Part shown: positions 32,640 through 48,500 of the stretch, piece after piece
How positions within the stretch are numbered: position 1 is the stretch's first letter
Layout of the letters: each line of letters starts with the position of its first letter
DNA from: Siphonodentalium dalli
Taxonomy: Eukaryota > Mollusca > Scaphopoda > Gadilida > Siphonodentaliidae
Assembly: GCA_032622095.1 (NCBI GenBank)
Contig: CP136063.1
Span: 36,244,106-36,308,105 of the forward strand
Reading direction: 5' to 3'
Length of the DNA: 64,000 bases
The notes under the pieces: model-generated
Database searches by the model: none
Told to the model about the DNA's origin: nothing
Seen by the model: the letters and a program-made list of their open reading frames with translations, nothing else
Made by a program: the position numbers and the translations under genes

Positions 32640-35280
32640 TTTGTACCCGCCTTACTGAAAACCCGGACCAGTTGACCGTCGGTTGACCACCTACAGATAT
32701 CATGGGGGGATGGCAAATAAGAAATCGACAAATTTAGAAGGAAATTTCGTATAGTTTGAACATTTAGTGGCACAAGTTATCGCTATATGGCCACATAATC
32801 ATCATTTGTACCCGCCTTACTGAAAACCCGGACCAGTTGACCGTCGGTTGACCACCTACAGATATCATGGGGGGATGGCAAATAAGAAATCGACAAATTT
32901 TGAATGAAATTTCGTATAGTTTGAACATTTAGTGGCACAAGCTGTCGCTATATGGCCACATAATCATCATTTGTACCCGCCTTACTGAAAACCCGGACCA
33001 GTTGACCGTCGGTTGACCACCTACAGATATCATGGGGGGATGGCAAATAAGAAATCGACAAATTTTGAAGAAAATTTCGTATAGTTTGAACATTTAGTGG
33101 CACAAGCTGTCGCTATATGGCCACATAATCATCATTTGTACCCGCCTTACTGAAAACCCAGACCAGTTGACCGTCGGTTGACCACCTACAGATATCATGG
33201 GGGGATGGCAAATAAGAAATCGACAAATTTTGAAGGAAATTTCGTATAGTTTGAACATTTAGTGGCACAAGCTGTCGCTATATGGCCACATATTCACCAT
33301 TTGTACCCGCCTTACTGAAAACCCGGACCAGTTGACCGTCGGTTGACCACCCACAGATATCCTGGGTGGATGGCAAATAAGAAATCGACAAATTTTGAAG
33401 GAAATTTCGTATAGTTTGAACATTTAGTGGCACAAGCTGTCGCTATATGGCCACATAATCATCATTTGTACCCGCCTTACTGAAAACCCGGACAGTTGAC
33501 CGTCGGTTGACCACCCACAGATATCCTGGGAGGATGGCAAATAAGGAATCGACAAATTTTGAAGGAAATTTCGTATAGTTTGAACATTTAGTGGCACAAG
33601 CTGTCGCTATATGGCCACATAATCATCATTTGTACCCGACTTACTGAAAACCCGGACCAGTTGACCGTCGGTTGACCACCTACAGATATCATGGGGGGAT
33701 GGCAAATAAGAAATCGACAAATTTTGAAGGAAATTTCGTATAGTTTGAACATTTAGTGGCACAAGCTGTCGCTATATGGCCACATAATCACCATTTGTAC
33801 CCGCCTTACTGAAGACCCGGACCAGTTGACCGTCGATTGACCACCTACAGATATCCTGGGGGGATGGCAAATAAGGAATCGACAAATTTTGAAGGAAATT
33901 TCGTATAGTTTGAACATTTAGTGGCACAAGCTGTCGCTATATGGCCACATAATCATCATTTGTACCCGCCTTACTGAAAACCCGGACCAGTTGACCGTCG
34001 GTTGACCACCTACAGATATCATGGGGGGATGGCAAATAAGAAATCGACAAATTTAGAAGGAAATTTCGTATAGTTTGAACATTTAGTGGCACAAGTTGTC
34101 GCTATATGGCCACATAATCATCATTTGTACCCGCCTTACTGAAAACCCGGACCAGTTGACCGTCGGTTGACCACCTACAGATATCATGGGGGGATGGCAA
34201 ATAAGAAATCGACAAATTTTGAATGAAATTTCGTATAGTTTGAACATTTAGTGGCACAAGCTGTCGCTATATGGCCACATAATCATCATTTGTACCCGCC
34301 TTACTGAAAACCCGGACCAGTTGACCGTCGGTTGACCACCTACAGATATCATGGGGGGATGGCAAATAAGAAATCGACAAATTTTGAAGAAAATTTCGTA
34401 TAGTTTGAACATTTAGTGGCACAAGCTGTCGCTATATGGCCACATAATCATCATTTGTACCCGCCTTACTGAAAACCCAGACCAGTTGACCGTCGGTTGA
34501 CCACCTACAGATATCATGGGGGGATGGCAAATAAGAAATCGACAAATTTTGAAGGAAATTCGTATAGTTTGAACATTTAGTGGCACAAGCTGTCGCTATA
34601 TGGCCACATATTCACCATTTGTACCCGCCTTACTGAAAACCCGGACCAGTTGACCGTCGGTTGACCACCCACAGATATCCTGGGGGGATGGCAAATAAGA
34701 AATCGACAAATTTTGAAGGAAATTTCGTATAGTTTGAACATTTAGTGGCACAAGCTGTCGCTATATGGCCACATAATCATCATTTGTACCCGCCTTACTG
34801 AAAACCCGGACAGTTGACCGTCGGTTGACCACCCACAGATATCCTGGGAGGATGGCAAATAAGGAATCGACAAATTTTGAAGGAAATTTCGTATAGTTTG
34901 AACATTTAGTGGCACAAGCTGTCGCTATATGGCCACATAATCATCATTTGTACCCGCCTTACTGAAAACCCGGACCAGTTGACCGTCGGTTGACCACCTA
35001 CAGATATCATGGGGGGATGGCAAATAAGAAATCGACAAATTTTGAAGGAAATTTCGTATAGTTTGAACATTTAGTGGCACAAGCTGTCGCTATATGGCCA
35101 CATAATCACCATTTGTACCCGCCTTACTGAAAACCCGGACCAGTTGACCGTCGATTGACCACCCACAGATATCCTGGGGGGATGGCAAATAAGGAATCGA
35201 CAAATTTTGAAGGAAATTTCGTATAGTTTGAACATTTAGTGGCACAAGCTGTCGCTATATGGCCACATAATCATCATTTG
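32640..35280. repeat. 8-monomer (about 1,319 bp) higher-order repeat, two copies
   Basis: Marker pairs: AAATTTAGAAGG 32733/34052, TGAATGAAATTTCG 32904/34221, AACCCAGACC 33157/34477, ACATATTCACC 33289/34606, CTGGGAGGATGG 33530/34849, GTCGATTGACC 33833/35152. An older related set lies at 30591-31523, offset by 14 monomers. Confidence 0.85.
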
Positions 35281-38200
35281 TACCCGCCTTACTGAAAACC
35301 CGGACCAGTTGACCGTCGGTTGACCACCTACAGATATCATGGGGGGATGGCAAATAAGAAATCGACAAATTTTGAAGGAAATTTCGTATAGTTTGAACAT
35401 TTAGTGGCACAAGCTGTCGCTATATAGCCACATAATCATCATTTGTACCCGCCTTACTGAAAACCCGGACCAGTTGACCGTCGGTTGACCACCTACAGAT
35501 ATCATGGGGGGATGGCAAATAAGAAATCGACAAATTTTGAAGGAAATTTCGTATAGTTTGAACATTTAGTGGCACAAGCTGTCGCTATATGGCCACATAA
35601 TCATCATTTGTACCCGCCTTACTGAAAACCCGGACCAGTTGACCGTCGGTTGACCACCTACAGATATCATGGGGGGATGGCAAATAAGAAATCGACAAAT
35701 TTTTAAGAAAATTTCGTATAGTTTGAACATTTAGTGGCACACGCTGTCGCTATATGGCCACATAATCATCATTTGTACCCGCCTTACTGAAAACCCGGAC
35801 CAGTTGACCGTCGGTTGACCACCTACAGATATCATGGGGGGATGGCAAATAAGAAATCGACAAATTTTGAAGGAAATTTCGTATAGTTTAAACATTTAGT
35901 GGCACAAGCTGTCGCTATATGGCCACATAATCACCATTTGTACCTGCCTTACTGAAAACCCGGACCAGTTGACCGTCGGTTGACCACCCACAGATATCCT
36001 GGGGGGATGGCAAATAAGAAATCGACAAATTTTGAAGGAAATTTCGTATAGTTTGAACATTTAGTGGCACAAGCTGTCGCTATATGGCCACATAATCATC
36101 ATTTGTACCCGCGTTACTGAAAACCCGGACCAGTTGACCGTCGGTTGACCACCCACAGATATCCTGGGGGGATGGCAAATAAGGAATCGACAAATTTTGA
36201 AGGAAATTTCGTATAGTTTGATCATTTAGTGGCACAAGCTGTCGCTATATGGCCACATAATCATCATTTGTACCCGCCTTACTGAAAACCCGGACCAGTT
36301 GACCGTCGGTTGACCACCTACAGATATCATGGGGGGATGGCAAATAAGAAATCGACAAATTTTGAAGGAAATTTCGTATAGTTTGAACATTTAGTGGCAC
36401 AAGTTGTCGCTATATGGCCACATAATCATCATTTGTACCCGCCTTACTGAAAACCCGGACCAGTTGACCGTCGGTTGACTACCTACAGATATCATGGGGG
36501 GATGGCAAATAAGAAATCGACAAATTTTGAAGGAAATTTCGTATAGTTTGAACATTTAGTGGCACAAGCTGTCGCTATATGGCCACATAATCATCATTTG
36601 TACCCGACTTACTGAAAACCCGGACCAGTTGACCGTCGGTTGACCACCTACAGATATCATGGGGGGATGGCAAATAAGAAATCGACAAATTTTGAAGGAA
36701 ATTTCGTATAGTTTGACCATTTAGTGGCACAAGCTGTCGCTATATGGCCACATAATCATCATTTGTACCCGCCTTACTGAAAACCCGGACAGTTGACCGT
36801 CGGTTGACCACCCACAGATATCCTGGGAGGATGGCAAATAAGGAATCGACAAATTTTGAAGGAAATTTCGTATAGTTTGAACATTTAGTGGCACAAGCTG
36901 TCGCTATATGGCCACATAATCATCATTTGTACCCGCCTTACTGAAAACCCGGACCAGTTGACCGTCGGTTGACCACCTACAGATATCATGGGGGGATGGC
37001 AAATAAGAAATCGACAAATTTTGAAGGAAATTTCGTATAGTTTGAACATTTAGTGGCACAAGCTGTCGCTATATGGCCACATAATCACCATTTGTACCCG
37101 CCTTACTGAAAATCCGGACCAGTTGACCGTCGGTTGACCACCCACAGATATCCTGGGGGGATGGCAAATAAGAAATCGACAAATTTTGAAGGAAATTTCG
37201 TATAGTTTGAACATTTAGTGGCACAAGCTGTCGCTATATGGCCACATAATCATAATTTGTACCCGCCTTACTGAAAACCCGGACCAGTTGACCGTCGGTT
37301 GACCACCTACATATATCATGGGGGGATGGCAAATAAGAAATCGACAAATTTTGAAGGAAATTTCGTATAGTTTGAACATTTAGAGGCACAAGTTGTCGCT
37401 ATATGGCCACATAATCATCATTTGTACCCGCCTTACTGAAAATCCGGACCAGTTGACCGTCGGTTGACCACCTACAGATATCATGGGGGGATGGCAAATA
37501 AGAAATCGACAAATTTTGAAGGAAATTTCGTATAGTTTGAACATTTAGTGGCACAAGCTGTCGCTATATGGCCACATAATCATCATTTATACCCGCCTTA
37601 CTGAAAACCCGGACCAGTTGACCGTCGGTTGACAGCTACAGATATCATGGGGGTATGACAAATAAGAAATCGACAAATTTTGAAGAAAATTTCGTATAGT
37701 TTGACCATTTAGTGGCACAAGCTGTCGCTATATGGCCACATAATCATCATTTGTACCCGCCTTACTAAAATCCCGGACCAGTTGACCGTCGGTTGACCAC
37801 CTACAGATATCATGGGGGGATGGCAAATAAGAAATCGACAAATTTTGAAGGAAATTTCGTATAGTTTGAACATTTAGTGGCACAAGCTGTCGCTATATGG
37901 CCACATAATCACCATTTGTACCCGCCTTACTGAAAACCCGGACCAGTTGACCGTCGGTTGACCACCCACAGATATCCTGGGGGATGGCAAATAAGAAATC
38001 GACAAATTTTGAAGGAAATTTCGTATAGTTTGAACATTTAGTGGCACAAGCTGTCGCTATATGGCCACATAATCATCATTTGTACCCGCCTTACTGAAAA
38101 CCCGGACCAGTTGACCGTCGGTTGACCACCCACAGATATCCTGGGGGGGGTGGCAAATAAGGAATCGACAAATTTTGAAGGAAATTTCGTATAGTTTGAA

Positions 38201-41200
38201 CATTTAGTGGCACACGCTGTCTCTATATGGCCACATAATCATCATTTGTACCCGCCTTACTGGAAACCCGGACCAGTTGACCGTCGGTTGACCACCTACA
38301 GATATCATGGGGGGATGGCAAATAAGAAATCGACAAATTTTGAAGGAAATTTCGTATAGTTTGAACATTTAGTGGCACAAGCTGTCGCTATATGGCCACA
38401 TACTCATCATTTGTACCCACCTTACTGAAAACCGGGACCAGTTGACCGTCGGTTGACCACCTACATATATCATGGGGGGATGGCAAATAAGAAATCGACA
38501 AATTTTGAAGGAAATTTCGTATAGTTTGAACATTTAGTGGCACAAGCTGTCGCTATATGGCCACATAATCACCATTTGTACCCGCCTTACTGAAAACCCG
38601 GACCAGTTGACCGTCGATTGACCACCCACAGATATCCTGGGGGGATGGCAAATAAGGAATCGACAAATTTTGAAGGAAATTTCGTATAGTTTGAACATTT
38701 AGTGGCACAAGCTGTCGCTATATGGCCACATAATCATCATTTGTACCCGCCTTACTGAAAACCCGGACCAGTTGACCGTCGGTTGACCACCTACAGATAT
38801 CATGGGGGGATGGCAAATAAGAAATCGACAAATTTTGAAGGAAATTTCGTATAGTTTGAACATTTAGTGGCACAAGCTGTCGCTATATAGCCACATAATC
38901 ATCATTTGTACCCGCCTTACTGAAAACCCGGACCAGTTGACCGTCGGTTGACCACCTACAGATATCATGGGGGGATGGCAAATAAGAAATCGACAAATTT
39001 TGAAGGAAATTTCGTATAGTTTGAACATTTAGTGGCACAAGCTGTCGCTATATGGCCACATAATCATCATTTGTACCCGCCTTACTGAAAACCCGGACCA
39101 GTTGACCGTCGGTTGACCACCTACAGATATCATGGGGGGATGGCAAATAAGAAATCGACAAATTTTTAAGAAAATTTCGTATAGTTTGACCATTTAGTGG
39201 CACAAGCTGTCGCTATATGGCCACATAATCATCATTTGTACCCGCCTTACTGAAAACCCGGACCAGTTGACCGTCGGTTGACCACCTACAGATATCATGG
39301 GGGGATGGCAAATAAGAAATCGACAAATTTTGAAGGAAATTTCGTATAGTTTAAACATTTAGTGGCACAAGCTGTCGCTATAAGGCCACATAATCACCAT
39401 TTGTACCTGCCTTACTGAAAACCCGGACCAGTTGACCGTCGGTTGACCACCCACAGATATCCTGGGGGGATGGCAAATAAGAAATCGACAAATTTTGAAG
39501 GAAATTTCGTATAGTTTGAACATTTAGTGGCACAAGCTGTCGCTATATGGCCACATTATCATCATTTGTACCCGCGTTACTAAAAACCCGGACCAGTTGA
39601 CCGTCGGTTGACCACCCACAGATATCCTGGTGGGATGGCAAATAAGGAATCGACAAATTTTGAAGGAAATTTCGTATAGTTTGATCATTTAGTGGCACAA
39701 GCTGTCGCTATATGGCCACATAATCATCATTTGTACCCGCCTTACTGAAAACCCGGACCAGTTGACCGTCGGTTGACCACCTACAGATATCATGGGGGGA
39801 TGGCAAATAAGAAATCGACAAATTTTGAAGGAAATTTCGTATAGTTTGAACATTTAGTGGCACAAGCTGTCGCTATATGGCCACATAATCATCATTTGTA
39901 CCCGACTTACTGAAAACCCGGACCAGTTGACCGTCGGTTGACCACCTACAGATATCATGGGGGGATGGCAAATAAGAAATCGACAAATTTTGAAGGAAAT
40001 TTCGTATAGTTTGACCATTTAGTGGCACAAGCTGTCGCTATATGGCCACATAATCATCATTTGTACCCGCCTTACTGAAAACCCGGACAGTTGACCGTCG
40101 GTTGACCACCCACAGATATCCTGGGAGGATGGCAAATAAGGAATCGACAAATTTTGAAGGAAATTTCGTATAGTTTGAACATTTAGTGGCACAAGCTGTC
40201 GCTATATGGCCACATAATCATCATTTGTACCCGCCTTACTGAAAACCCGGACCAGTTGACCGTCGGTTGACCACCTACAGATATCATGGGGGGATGGCAA
40301 ATAAGAAATCGACAAATTTTGAAGGAAATTTCGTACAGTTTGAACATTTAGTGGCACAAGCTGTCGCTATATGGCCACATAATCACCATTTGTACCCGCC
40401 TTACTGAAAATCCGGACCAGTTGACCGTCGGTTGACCACCCACAGATATCCTGGGGGGATGGCAAATAAGAAATCGACAAATTTTGAAGGAAATTTCGTA
40501 TAGTTTGAACATTTAGTGGCACAAGCTGTCGCTATATGGCCACATAATCATAATTTGTACCCGCCTTACTGAAAACCCGGACCAGTTGACCGTCGGTTGA
40601 CCACCTACATATATCATGGGGGGATGGCAAATAAGAAATCGACAAATTTTGAAGGAAATTTCGTATAGTTTGAACATTTAGTGGCACAAGCTGTCGCTAT
40701 ATAGCCACATAATCATCATTTGTACCCGCCTTACTGAAAACCCGGACCAGTTGACCGTCGGTTGACCACCTACATATATCATGGGGGGATGGCAAATAAG
40801 AAATCGACAAATTTTGAAGGAAATTTCGTATAGTTTGAACATTTAGTGGCACAAGTTGTCGCTATATGGCCACATAATCATCATTTGTACCCGCGTTACT
40901 GAAAACCCGGACCAGTTGACCGTCGGTTGACCACCTACAGATATCATGGGGGGATGGCAAATAAGAAATCGACAAATTTTGAAGGAAATTTCGTATAGTT
41001 TGAACATTTAGTGGCACAAGCTGTCGCTATATGGCCACATAATCATCATTTGTACCCGCCTTACTGAAAACCCGGACCAGTTGACCGTCGGTTGACAGCT
41101 ACAGATATCATGGGGGTATGGCAAATAAGAAATCGACACATTTTGAAGAAAATTTCGTATAGTTTGACCATTTAGTGGCACAAGCTGTCGCTATATGGCC

Positions 41201-44200
41201 ACATAATCATCATTTGTACCCGCCTTACTAAAAACCCGGACCAGTTGACCGTCGGTTGACCACCTACAGATATCATGGGGGGATGGCAAATAAGAAATCG
41301 ACAAATTTTGAAGGAAATTTCGTATAGTTTGAACATTTAGTGGCACAAGCTGTCGCTATATGGCCACATAATCACCATTTGTACCCGCCTTACTGAAAAC
41401 CCGGACCAGTTGACCGTCGGTTGACCACCCACAGATATCCTGGGGGATGGCAAATAAGAAATCGACAAATTTTGAAGGAAATTTCGTATAGTTTGAACAT
41501 TTAGTGGCACAAGCTGTCACTATATGGCCACATAATCATCATTTGTACCCGCCTTACTGAAAACCCGGACCAGTTGACCGTCGGTTGACCACCCACAGAT
41601 ATCCTGGGGGGGGGGGTGGCAAATAAGGAATCGACAAATTTTGAAGGAAATTTCGTATAGTTTGAACATTTAGTGGCACAAGCTGTCTCTATATGGCCAC
41701 ATAATCATCATTTGTACCCGCCTTACTGGAAACCCGGACCAGTTGACCGTCGGTTGACCACCTACAGATATCATGGGGGGATGGCAAATAAGAAATCGAC
41801 AAATTTTGAAGGAAATTTCGTATAGTTTGAACATTTAGTGGCACAAGCTGTCGCTATATGGCCACATAATCATCATTTGTACCCGCCTTACTGAAAACCC
41901 GGACCAGTTGACCGTCGGTTGACCACCTACATATATCATGGGGGGATGGCAAATAAGAAATCGACAAATTTTGAAGGAAATTTCGTATAGTTTGAACATT
42001 TAGTGGCACAAGCTGTCGCTATATGGCCACATAATCACCATTTGTACCCGCCTTACTGAAAACCCGGACCAGTTGACCGTCGATTGACCACCCACAGATA
42101 TCCTGGGGGGATAGCAAATAAGGAATCGACAAATTTTGAAGGAAATTTCGTATAGTTTGAACATTTAGTGGCACAAGCTGTCGCTATATGGCCACATAAT
42201 CATCATTTGTACCCGCCTTACTAAAAACCCGGACCAGTTGACCGTCGGTTGACCACCTACAGATATCATGGGGGGATGGCAAATAAGAAATCGACAAATT
42301 TTGAAGGAAATTTCGTATAGTTTGAACATTTAGTGGCACAAGCTGTCGCTATATAGCCACATAATCATCATTTGTACCCGCCTTACTGAGAACCCGGACC
42401 AGTTGACCGTCGGTTGACCACCTACAGATATCATGGGGGGATGGCAAATAAGAAATCGACAAATTTTGAAGGAAATTTCGTATAGTTTGAACATTTAGTG
42501 GCACAAGCTGTCGCTATATGGCCACATAATCATCATTTGTACCCGCCTTACTGAAAACCCGGACCAGTTGACCGTCGGTTGACCACCTACAGATATCATG
42601 GGGGGATGGCAAATAAGAAATCGACAAATTTTTAAGAAAATTTCGTATAGTTTGAACATTTAGTGGCACACGCTGTCGCTATATGGCCACATAATCATCA
42701 TTTGTACCCGCCTTACTGAAAACCCGGACCAGTTGACCGTCGGTTGACCACCTACAGATATCATGGGGGGATGGCAAATAAGAAATCGACAAATTTTGAA
42801 GGAAATTTCGTATAGTTTAAACATTTAGTGGCACAAGCTGTCGCTATATGGCCACATAATCACCATTTGTACCTGCCTTACTGAAAACCCGGACCAGTTG
42901 ACCGTCGGTTGACCACCCACAGATATCCTGGGGGGATGGCAAATAAGAAATCGACAAATTTTGAAGGAAATTTCGTATAGTTTGAACATTTAGTGGCACA
43001 AGCTGTCGCTATATGGCCACATAATCATCATTTGTACCCGCGTTACTAAAAACCCGGACCAGTTGACCGTCGGTTGACCACCCACAGATATCCTGGGGGG
43101 ATGGCAAATAAGGAATCGACAAATTTTGAAGGAAATTTCGTATAGTTTGATCATTTAGTGGCACAAGCTGTCGCTATATGGCCACATAATCATCATTTGT
43201 ACCCGCCTTACTGAAAACCCGGACCAGTTGACCGTCGGTTGACCACCTACAGATATCATGGGGGGATGGCAAATAAGAAATCGACAAATTTTGAAGGAAA
43301 TTTCGTATAGTTTGAACATTTAGTGGCACAAGTTGTCGCTATATGGCCACATAATCATCATTTGTACCCGCCTTACTGAAAACCCGGACCAGTTGACCGT
43401 CGGTTGACCATCTACAGATATCATGGGGGGATGGCAAATAAGAAATCGACAAATTTTGAAGGAAATTTCGTATAGTTTGAACATTTAGTGGCACAAGCTG
43501 TCGCTATATGGCCACATAATCATCATTTGTACCCGACTTACTGAAAACCCGGACCAGTTGACCGTCGGTTGACCACCTACAGATATCATGGGGGGATGGC
43601 AAATAAGAAATCGACAAATTTTGAAGGAAATTTCGTATAGTTTGACCATTTAGTGGCACAAGCTGTCGCTATATGGCCACATAATCATCATTTGTACCCG
43701 CCTTACTGAAAACCCGGACAGTTGACCGTCGGTTGACCACCCACAGATATCCTGGGAGGATGGCAAATAAGGAATCGACAAATTTTGAAGGAAATTTCGT
43801 ATAGTTTGAACATTTAGTGGCACAAGCTGTCGCTATATGGCCACATAATCATCATTTGTACCCGCCTTACTGAAAACCCGGACCAGTAGACCGTCGGTTG
43901 ACCACCTACAGATATCATGGGGGGATGGCAAATAAGAAATCGACAAATTTTGAAGGAAATTTCGTATAGTTTGAACATTTAGTGGCACAAGCTGTCGCTA
44001 TATGGCCACATAATCACCATTTGTACCCGCCTTACTGAAAATCCGGACCAGTTGACCGTCGGTTGACCACCCACAGATAACCTGGGGGGATGGCAAATAA
44101 GAAATCGACAAATTTTGAAGGAAATTTCGTATAGTTTGAACATTTAGTGGCACAAGCTGTCGCTATATGGCTATATAATCATAATTTGTACCCGCCTTAC

Positions 44201-45500
44201 TGAAAACCCGGACCAGTTGACCGTCGGTTGACCACCTACATATATCATGGGGGGATGGCAAATAAGAAATCGACAAATTTTGAAGGAAATTTCGTATAGT
44301 TTGAACATTTAGTGGCACAAGCTGTCGCTATATAGCCACATAATCATCATTTGTACCCGCCTTACTGAAAACCCGGACCAGTTGACCGTCGGTTGACCAC
44401 CTACATATATCATGGGGGGATGGCAAATAAGAAATCGACAAATTTTGAAGGAAATTTCGTATAGTTTGAACATTTAGTGGCACAAGTTGTCGCTATATGG
44501 CCACATAATCATCATTTGTACCCGCCTTACTGAAAACCCGGACCAGTTGACCGTCGGTTGACCACCTACAGATATCATGGGGGGATGGCAAATAAGAAAT
44601 CGACAAATTTTGAAGGAAATTTCGTATAGTTTGAACATTTAGTGGCACAAACTGTCGCTATATGGCCACATAATCATCATTTGTACCCGCCTTACTGAAA
44701 ACCCGGACCAGTTGACCGTCGGTTGACAGCTACAGATATCATGGGGGTATGGCAAATAAGAAATCGACAAATTTTGAAGAAAATTTCGTATAGTTTGACC
44801 ATTTAGTGGCACAAGCTGTCGCTATATGGCCACATACTCATCATTTGTACCCGCCTTACTAAAAACCCGGACCAGTTGACCGTCGGTTGACCACCTACAG
44901 ATATCATGGGGGGATGGCAAATAAGAAATCGACAAATTTTGAAGGAAATTTCGTATAGTTTGAACATTTAGTGGCACAAGCTGTCGCTATATGGCCACAT
45001 AATCACCATTTGTACCCGCCTTACTGAAAACCCGGACCAGTTGACCGTCGGTTGACCACCCACAGATATCCTGGGGGATGGCAAATAAGAAATCGACAAA
45101 TTTTGAAGGAAATTTCGTATAGTTTGAACATTTAGTGGCACAAGCTGTCGCTATATGGCCACATAATCATCATTTGTACCCGCCTTACTGAAAACCCGGA
45201 CCAGTTGACCGTCGGTTGACCACCCACAGATATCCTGGGGGGGTGGCAAATAAGGAATCGACAAATTTTGAAGGAAATTTCGTATAGTTTGAACATTTAG
45301 TGGCACAAGCTGTCTCTATATGGCCACATAATCATCATTTGTACCCGCCTTACTGGAAACCCGGACCAGTTGACCGTCGGTTGACCACCTACAGATATCA
45401 TGGGGGGATGGCAAATAAGAAATCGACAAATTTTGAAGGAAATTTCGTATAGTTTGAACATTTAGTGGCACAAGCTGTCGCTATATGGCCACATAATCAT
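35150..45500. repeat. 21-monomer (about 3,465 bp) higher-order repeat, three copies
   Basis: Markers recur in order: GTCGATTGACC 35152/38614/42081, GTTTAAACATTTA 35888/39351/42819, TTTGATCATTTA 36218/39683/43150, TTGACAGCTACAG 37633/41095/44727, GTCTCTATATGG 38220/41686/45314, TACTGGAAACCCGG 38261/41726/45354. Steps are 3,461-3,468 bp (21 monomers), except in the last third, where one extra monomer gives about 3,630. Part of a fourth copy lies at 31520-32640. Confidence 0.88.
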
Positions 45501-48500
45501 CATTTGTACCCGCCTTACTGAAAACCCGGACCAGTTGACCGTCGGTTGACCACCTACAGATATCATGGGGGGATGGCAAATAAGAAATCGACAAATTTTG
45601 AAGGAAATTTCGTATAGTTTGAACATTTAGTGGCACAAGCTGTCGCTATATGGCCACATAATCATCATTTGTACCCGCCTTACTGAAAACCCGGACCAGT
45701 TGACCGTCGGTTGACCACCTACAGATATCATGGGGGGATGGCAAATAAGAAATCGACAAATTTTGAAGAAATTTCGTATAGTTTGAACATTTAGTGGCAC
45801 AAGCTGTCGCTATATGGCCACATAATCATCATTTGTACCCGCCTTACTGAAAACCCGGACCAGTTGACCGTCGGTTGACCACCTACAGATATCATGGGGG
45901 GATGGCAAATAAGAAATCGACAAATTTTGAAGGAAATTTCGTATAGTTTGAACATTTAGTGGCACAAGCTGTCGCTATATGGCCACATAATCACCATTTG
46001 TACCCGCCTTACTGAAAACACGGACCAGTTGACCGTCCGTTGACCACCCACAGATATCCTGGGGATGGCAAATAAGAAATCGACAAATTTTGAAGGAAAT
46101 TTCGTATAGTTTGAACATTTAGTGGCACAAGCTGTCGCTATATGGCCACATAATCATCATTTGTACCCGCCTTACTGAAAACCCGGACAGTTGACCGTGG
46201 GTTGACCACCCACATATATCCTGGGAGGATGGCAAATAAGGAATCGACAAATTTTGAAGGAAATTTCGTATAGTTTGAACATTTAGTGGCACAAGCTGTC
46301 GCTATATGGCCACATAATCATCATTTGTACCCGACTTACTGAAAACCCGGACAGTTGACCGTCGGTTGACCACCCACAGATATCCTGGGAGGATGGCAAA
46401 TAAGGAATCGACAAATTTTGAAGGAAATTTCGTATAGTTTGAACATTTAGTGGCACAAGCTGTCGCTATATGGCCACATAATCATCATTTGTACCCGCCT
46501 TACTGAAAACCCGGACCAGTTGACCGTCGGTTGACCACCTACATATATCATGGGGGGATGGCAAATAAGAAATCGACAAATTTTGAAGGAAATTTCGTAT
46601 AGTTTGAACATTTAGTGGCACAAGCTGTCGCTATATGGCCACATAATCACCATTTGTACCCGCCTTACTGAAAACCCGGACCAGTTTACCGTCGGTTGAC
46701 CACCCACAGATATCCTGGGGGGATGGCAAATAAGAAATCGACATATTTTGACGGAAATTTCGTATAGTTTGAACATTTAGTGGCACAAGCTGTCGCTATA
46801 TGGCCACATAATCATCATTTGTACCCGCCTTACTGAAAACCCGGACCAGTTGACCGTCGGTTGACCACCTACAGATATCATGGGGGGGATGGCAAATAAG
46901 AAATCGACAAATTTTGAAGGAAATTTCGTATAGTTTGAACATTTAGTGGCACAAGCTGTCGCTATATGGCCACATAATCATCATTTGTACCCGCCTTACT
47001 GAAAACCCGGACCAGTTGACCGTCGGTTGACCACCTACAGATATCATGGGGGGATGGCAAATAAGAAATCAACAAATTTTGAAGAAAATTTCGTATAGTT
47101 TGAACATTTAGTGGCACAAGCTGTCGCTATATGGCCACATAAACATCATTTGTACCCGCCTTACTGAAAACCCGGACCAGTTGACCGTCGGTTGACCACC
47201 TACAGATATCATGGGGGGATGGCAAATAAGAAATCGACAAATTTTGAAGGAAATTTCGTATAGTTTGAACATTTAGTGGCACAAGCTGTCGCTATATGGC
47301 CACATAATCACCATTTGTACCCGCCTTACTGAAAACCCGGACCAGTTGACCGTCGGTTGACCACCCACAGATATCCTGGGGGGATGGCAAATAAGAAATC
47401 GACAAATTTTGAAGGAAATTTCGTATAGTTTGAACATTTAGTGGCACAAGCTGTCGCTATATGGCCACATAATCACCATTTGTACCCGCCTTACTGAAAA
47501 CCCGGACCAGTTGACCGTCGGTTGACCACCCACAGATATCCTGGGGGGATGGCAAATAAGAAATCGACAAATTTTGAAGGAAATTTCGTATAGTTTGAAC
47601 ATTTAGTGGCACAAGCTGTCGCTATATGGCCACATAATGATCATTTGTACCCGCCTTACTGAAAACCCGGACCAGTTGACCGTCGGTTGACCACCTACAT
47701 ATATCATGGGGGGATGGCAAATAAGAAATCGACAAATTTTGAAGGAAATTTCGTATAGTTTGAACATTTAGTGGCACAAGCTGTCGATATATGGCCACAT
47801 AATCATCATTTGTATCCGCCTTACTGAAAACCCGGACCAGTTGACTGTCGGTTGACCACCTACAAATATCATGGGGGGATGGCAAATAAGAAATCGACAA
47901 ATTTTGAAGGAAATTTCGTATAGTTTGAACATTTAGTGGCACAAGCTGTCGCTATATGGCCACATAATCATCATTTGTACCCGCCTTACTGAAAACCCGG
48001 ACCAGTTGACCGTCGGTTGACCACCTACAGATATCATGGGGGGATGGCAAATAAGAAATCGACAAATTTGAAGAAAATTTCGTATAGTTTGAACATTTGG
48101 TGGCACAAGCTGTCGCTATATGGCCACATAATCATCATTTGTACCCGCCTTACTGAAAACCCGGACCAGTTGACCGTCGGTTGACCACCTACAGATATCA
48201 TGGGGGGATGGCAAATAAGAAATCGACAAATTTTGAAGGAAATTTCGTATAGTTTGAACATTTAGTGGCACAAGCTGTCGCTATATGGCCACATAATCAC
48301 CATTTGTACCCGCCTTACTAAAAACCCGGACCAGTTGACCGTCGGTTGACCACCCACAGATATCCTGGGGGGATGGCAAATAAGAAATCGACAAATTTTG
48401 AAGGAAATTTCGTATAGTTTGAACATTTAGTGGCACAAGCTGTCGCTATATGGCCACATAATCATCATTTGTACCCGCGTTACTGAAAACCCGGACCAGT

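Noticed and set aside
24699-48261. The same kind of open frames in the right satellite
   Set aside because: Same artefact of a 55-codon period.
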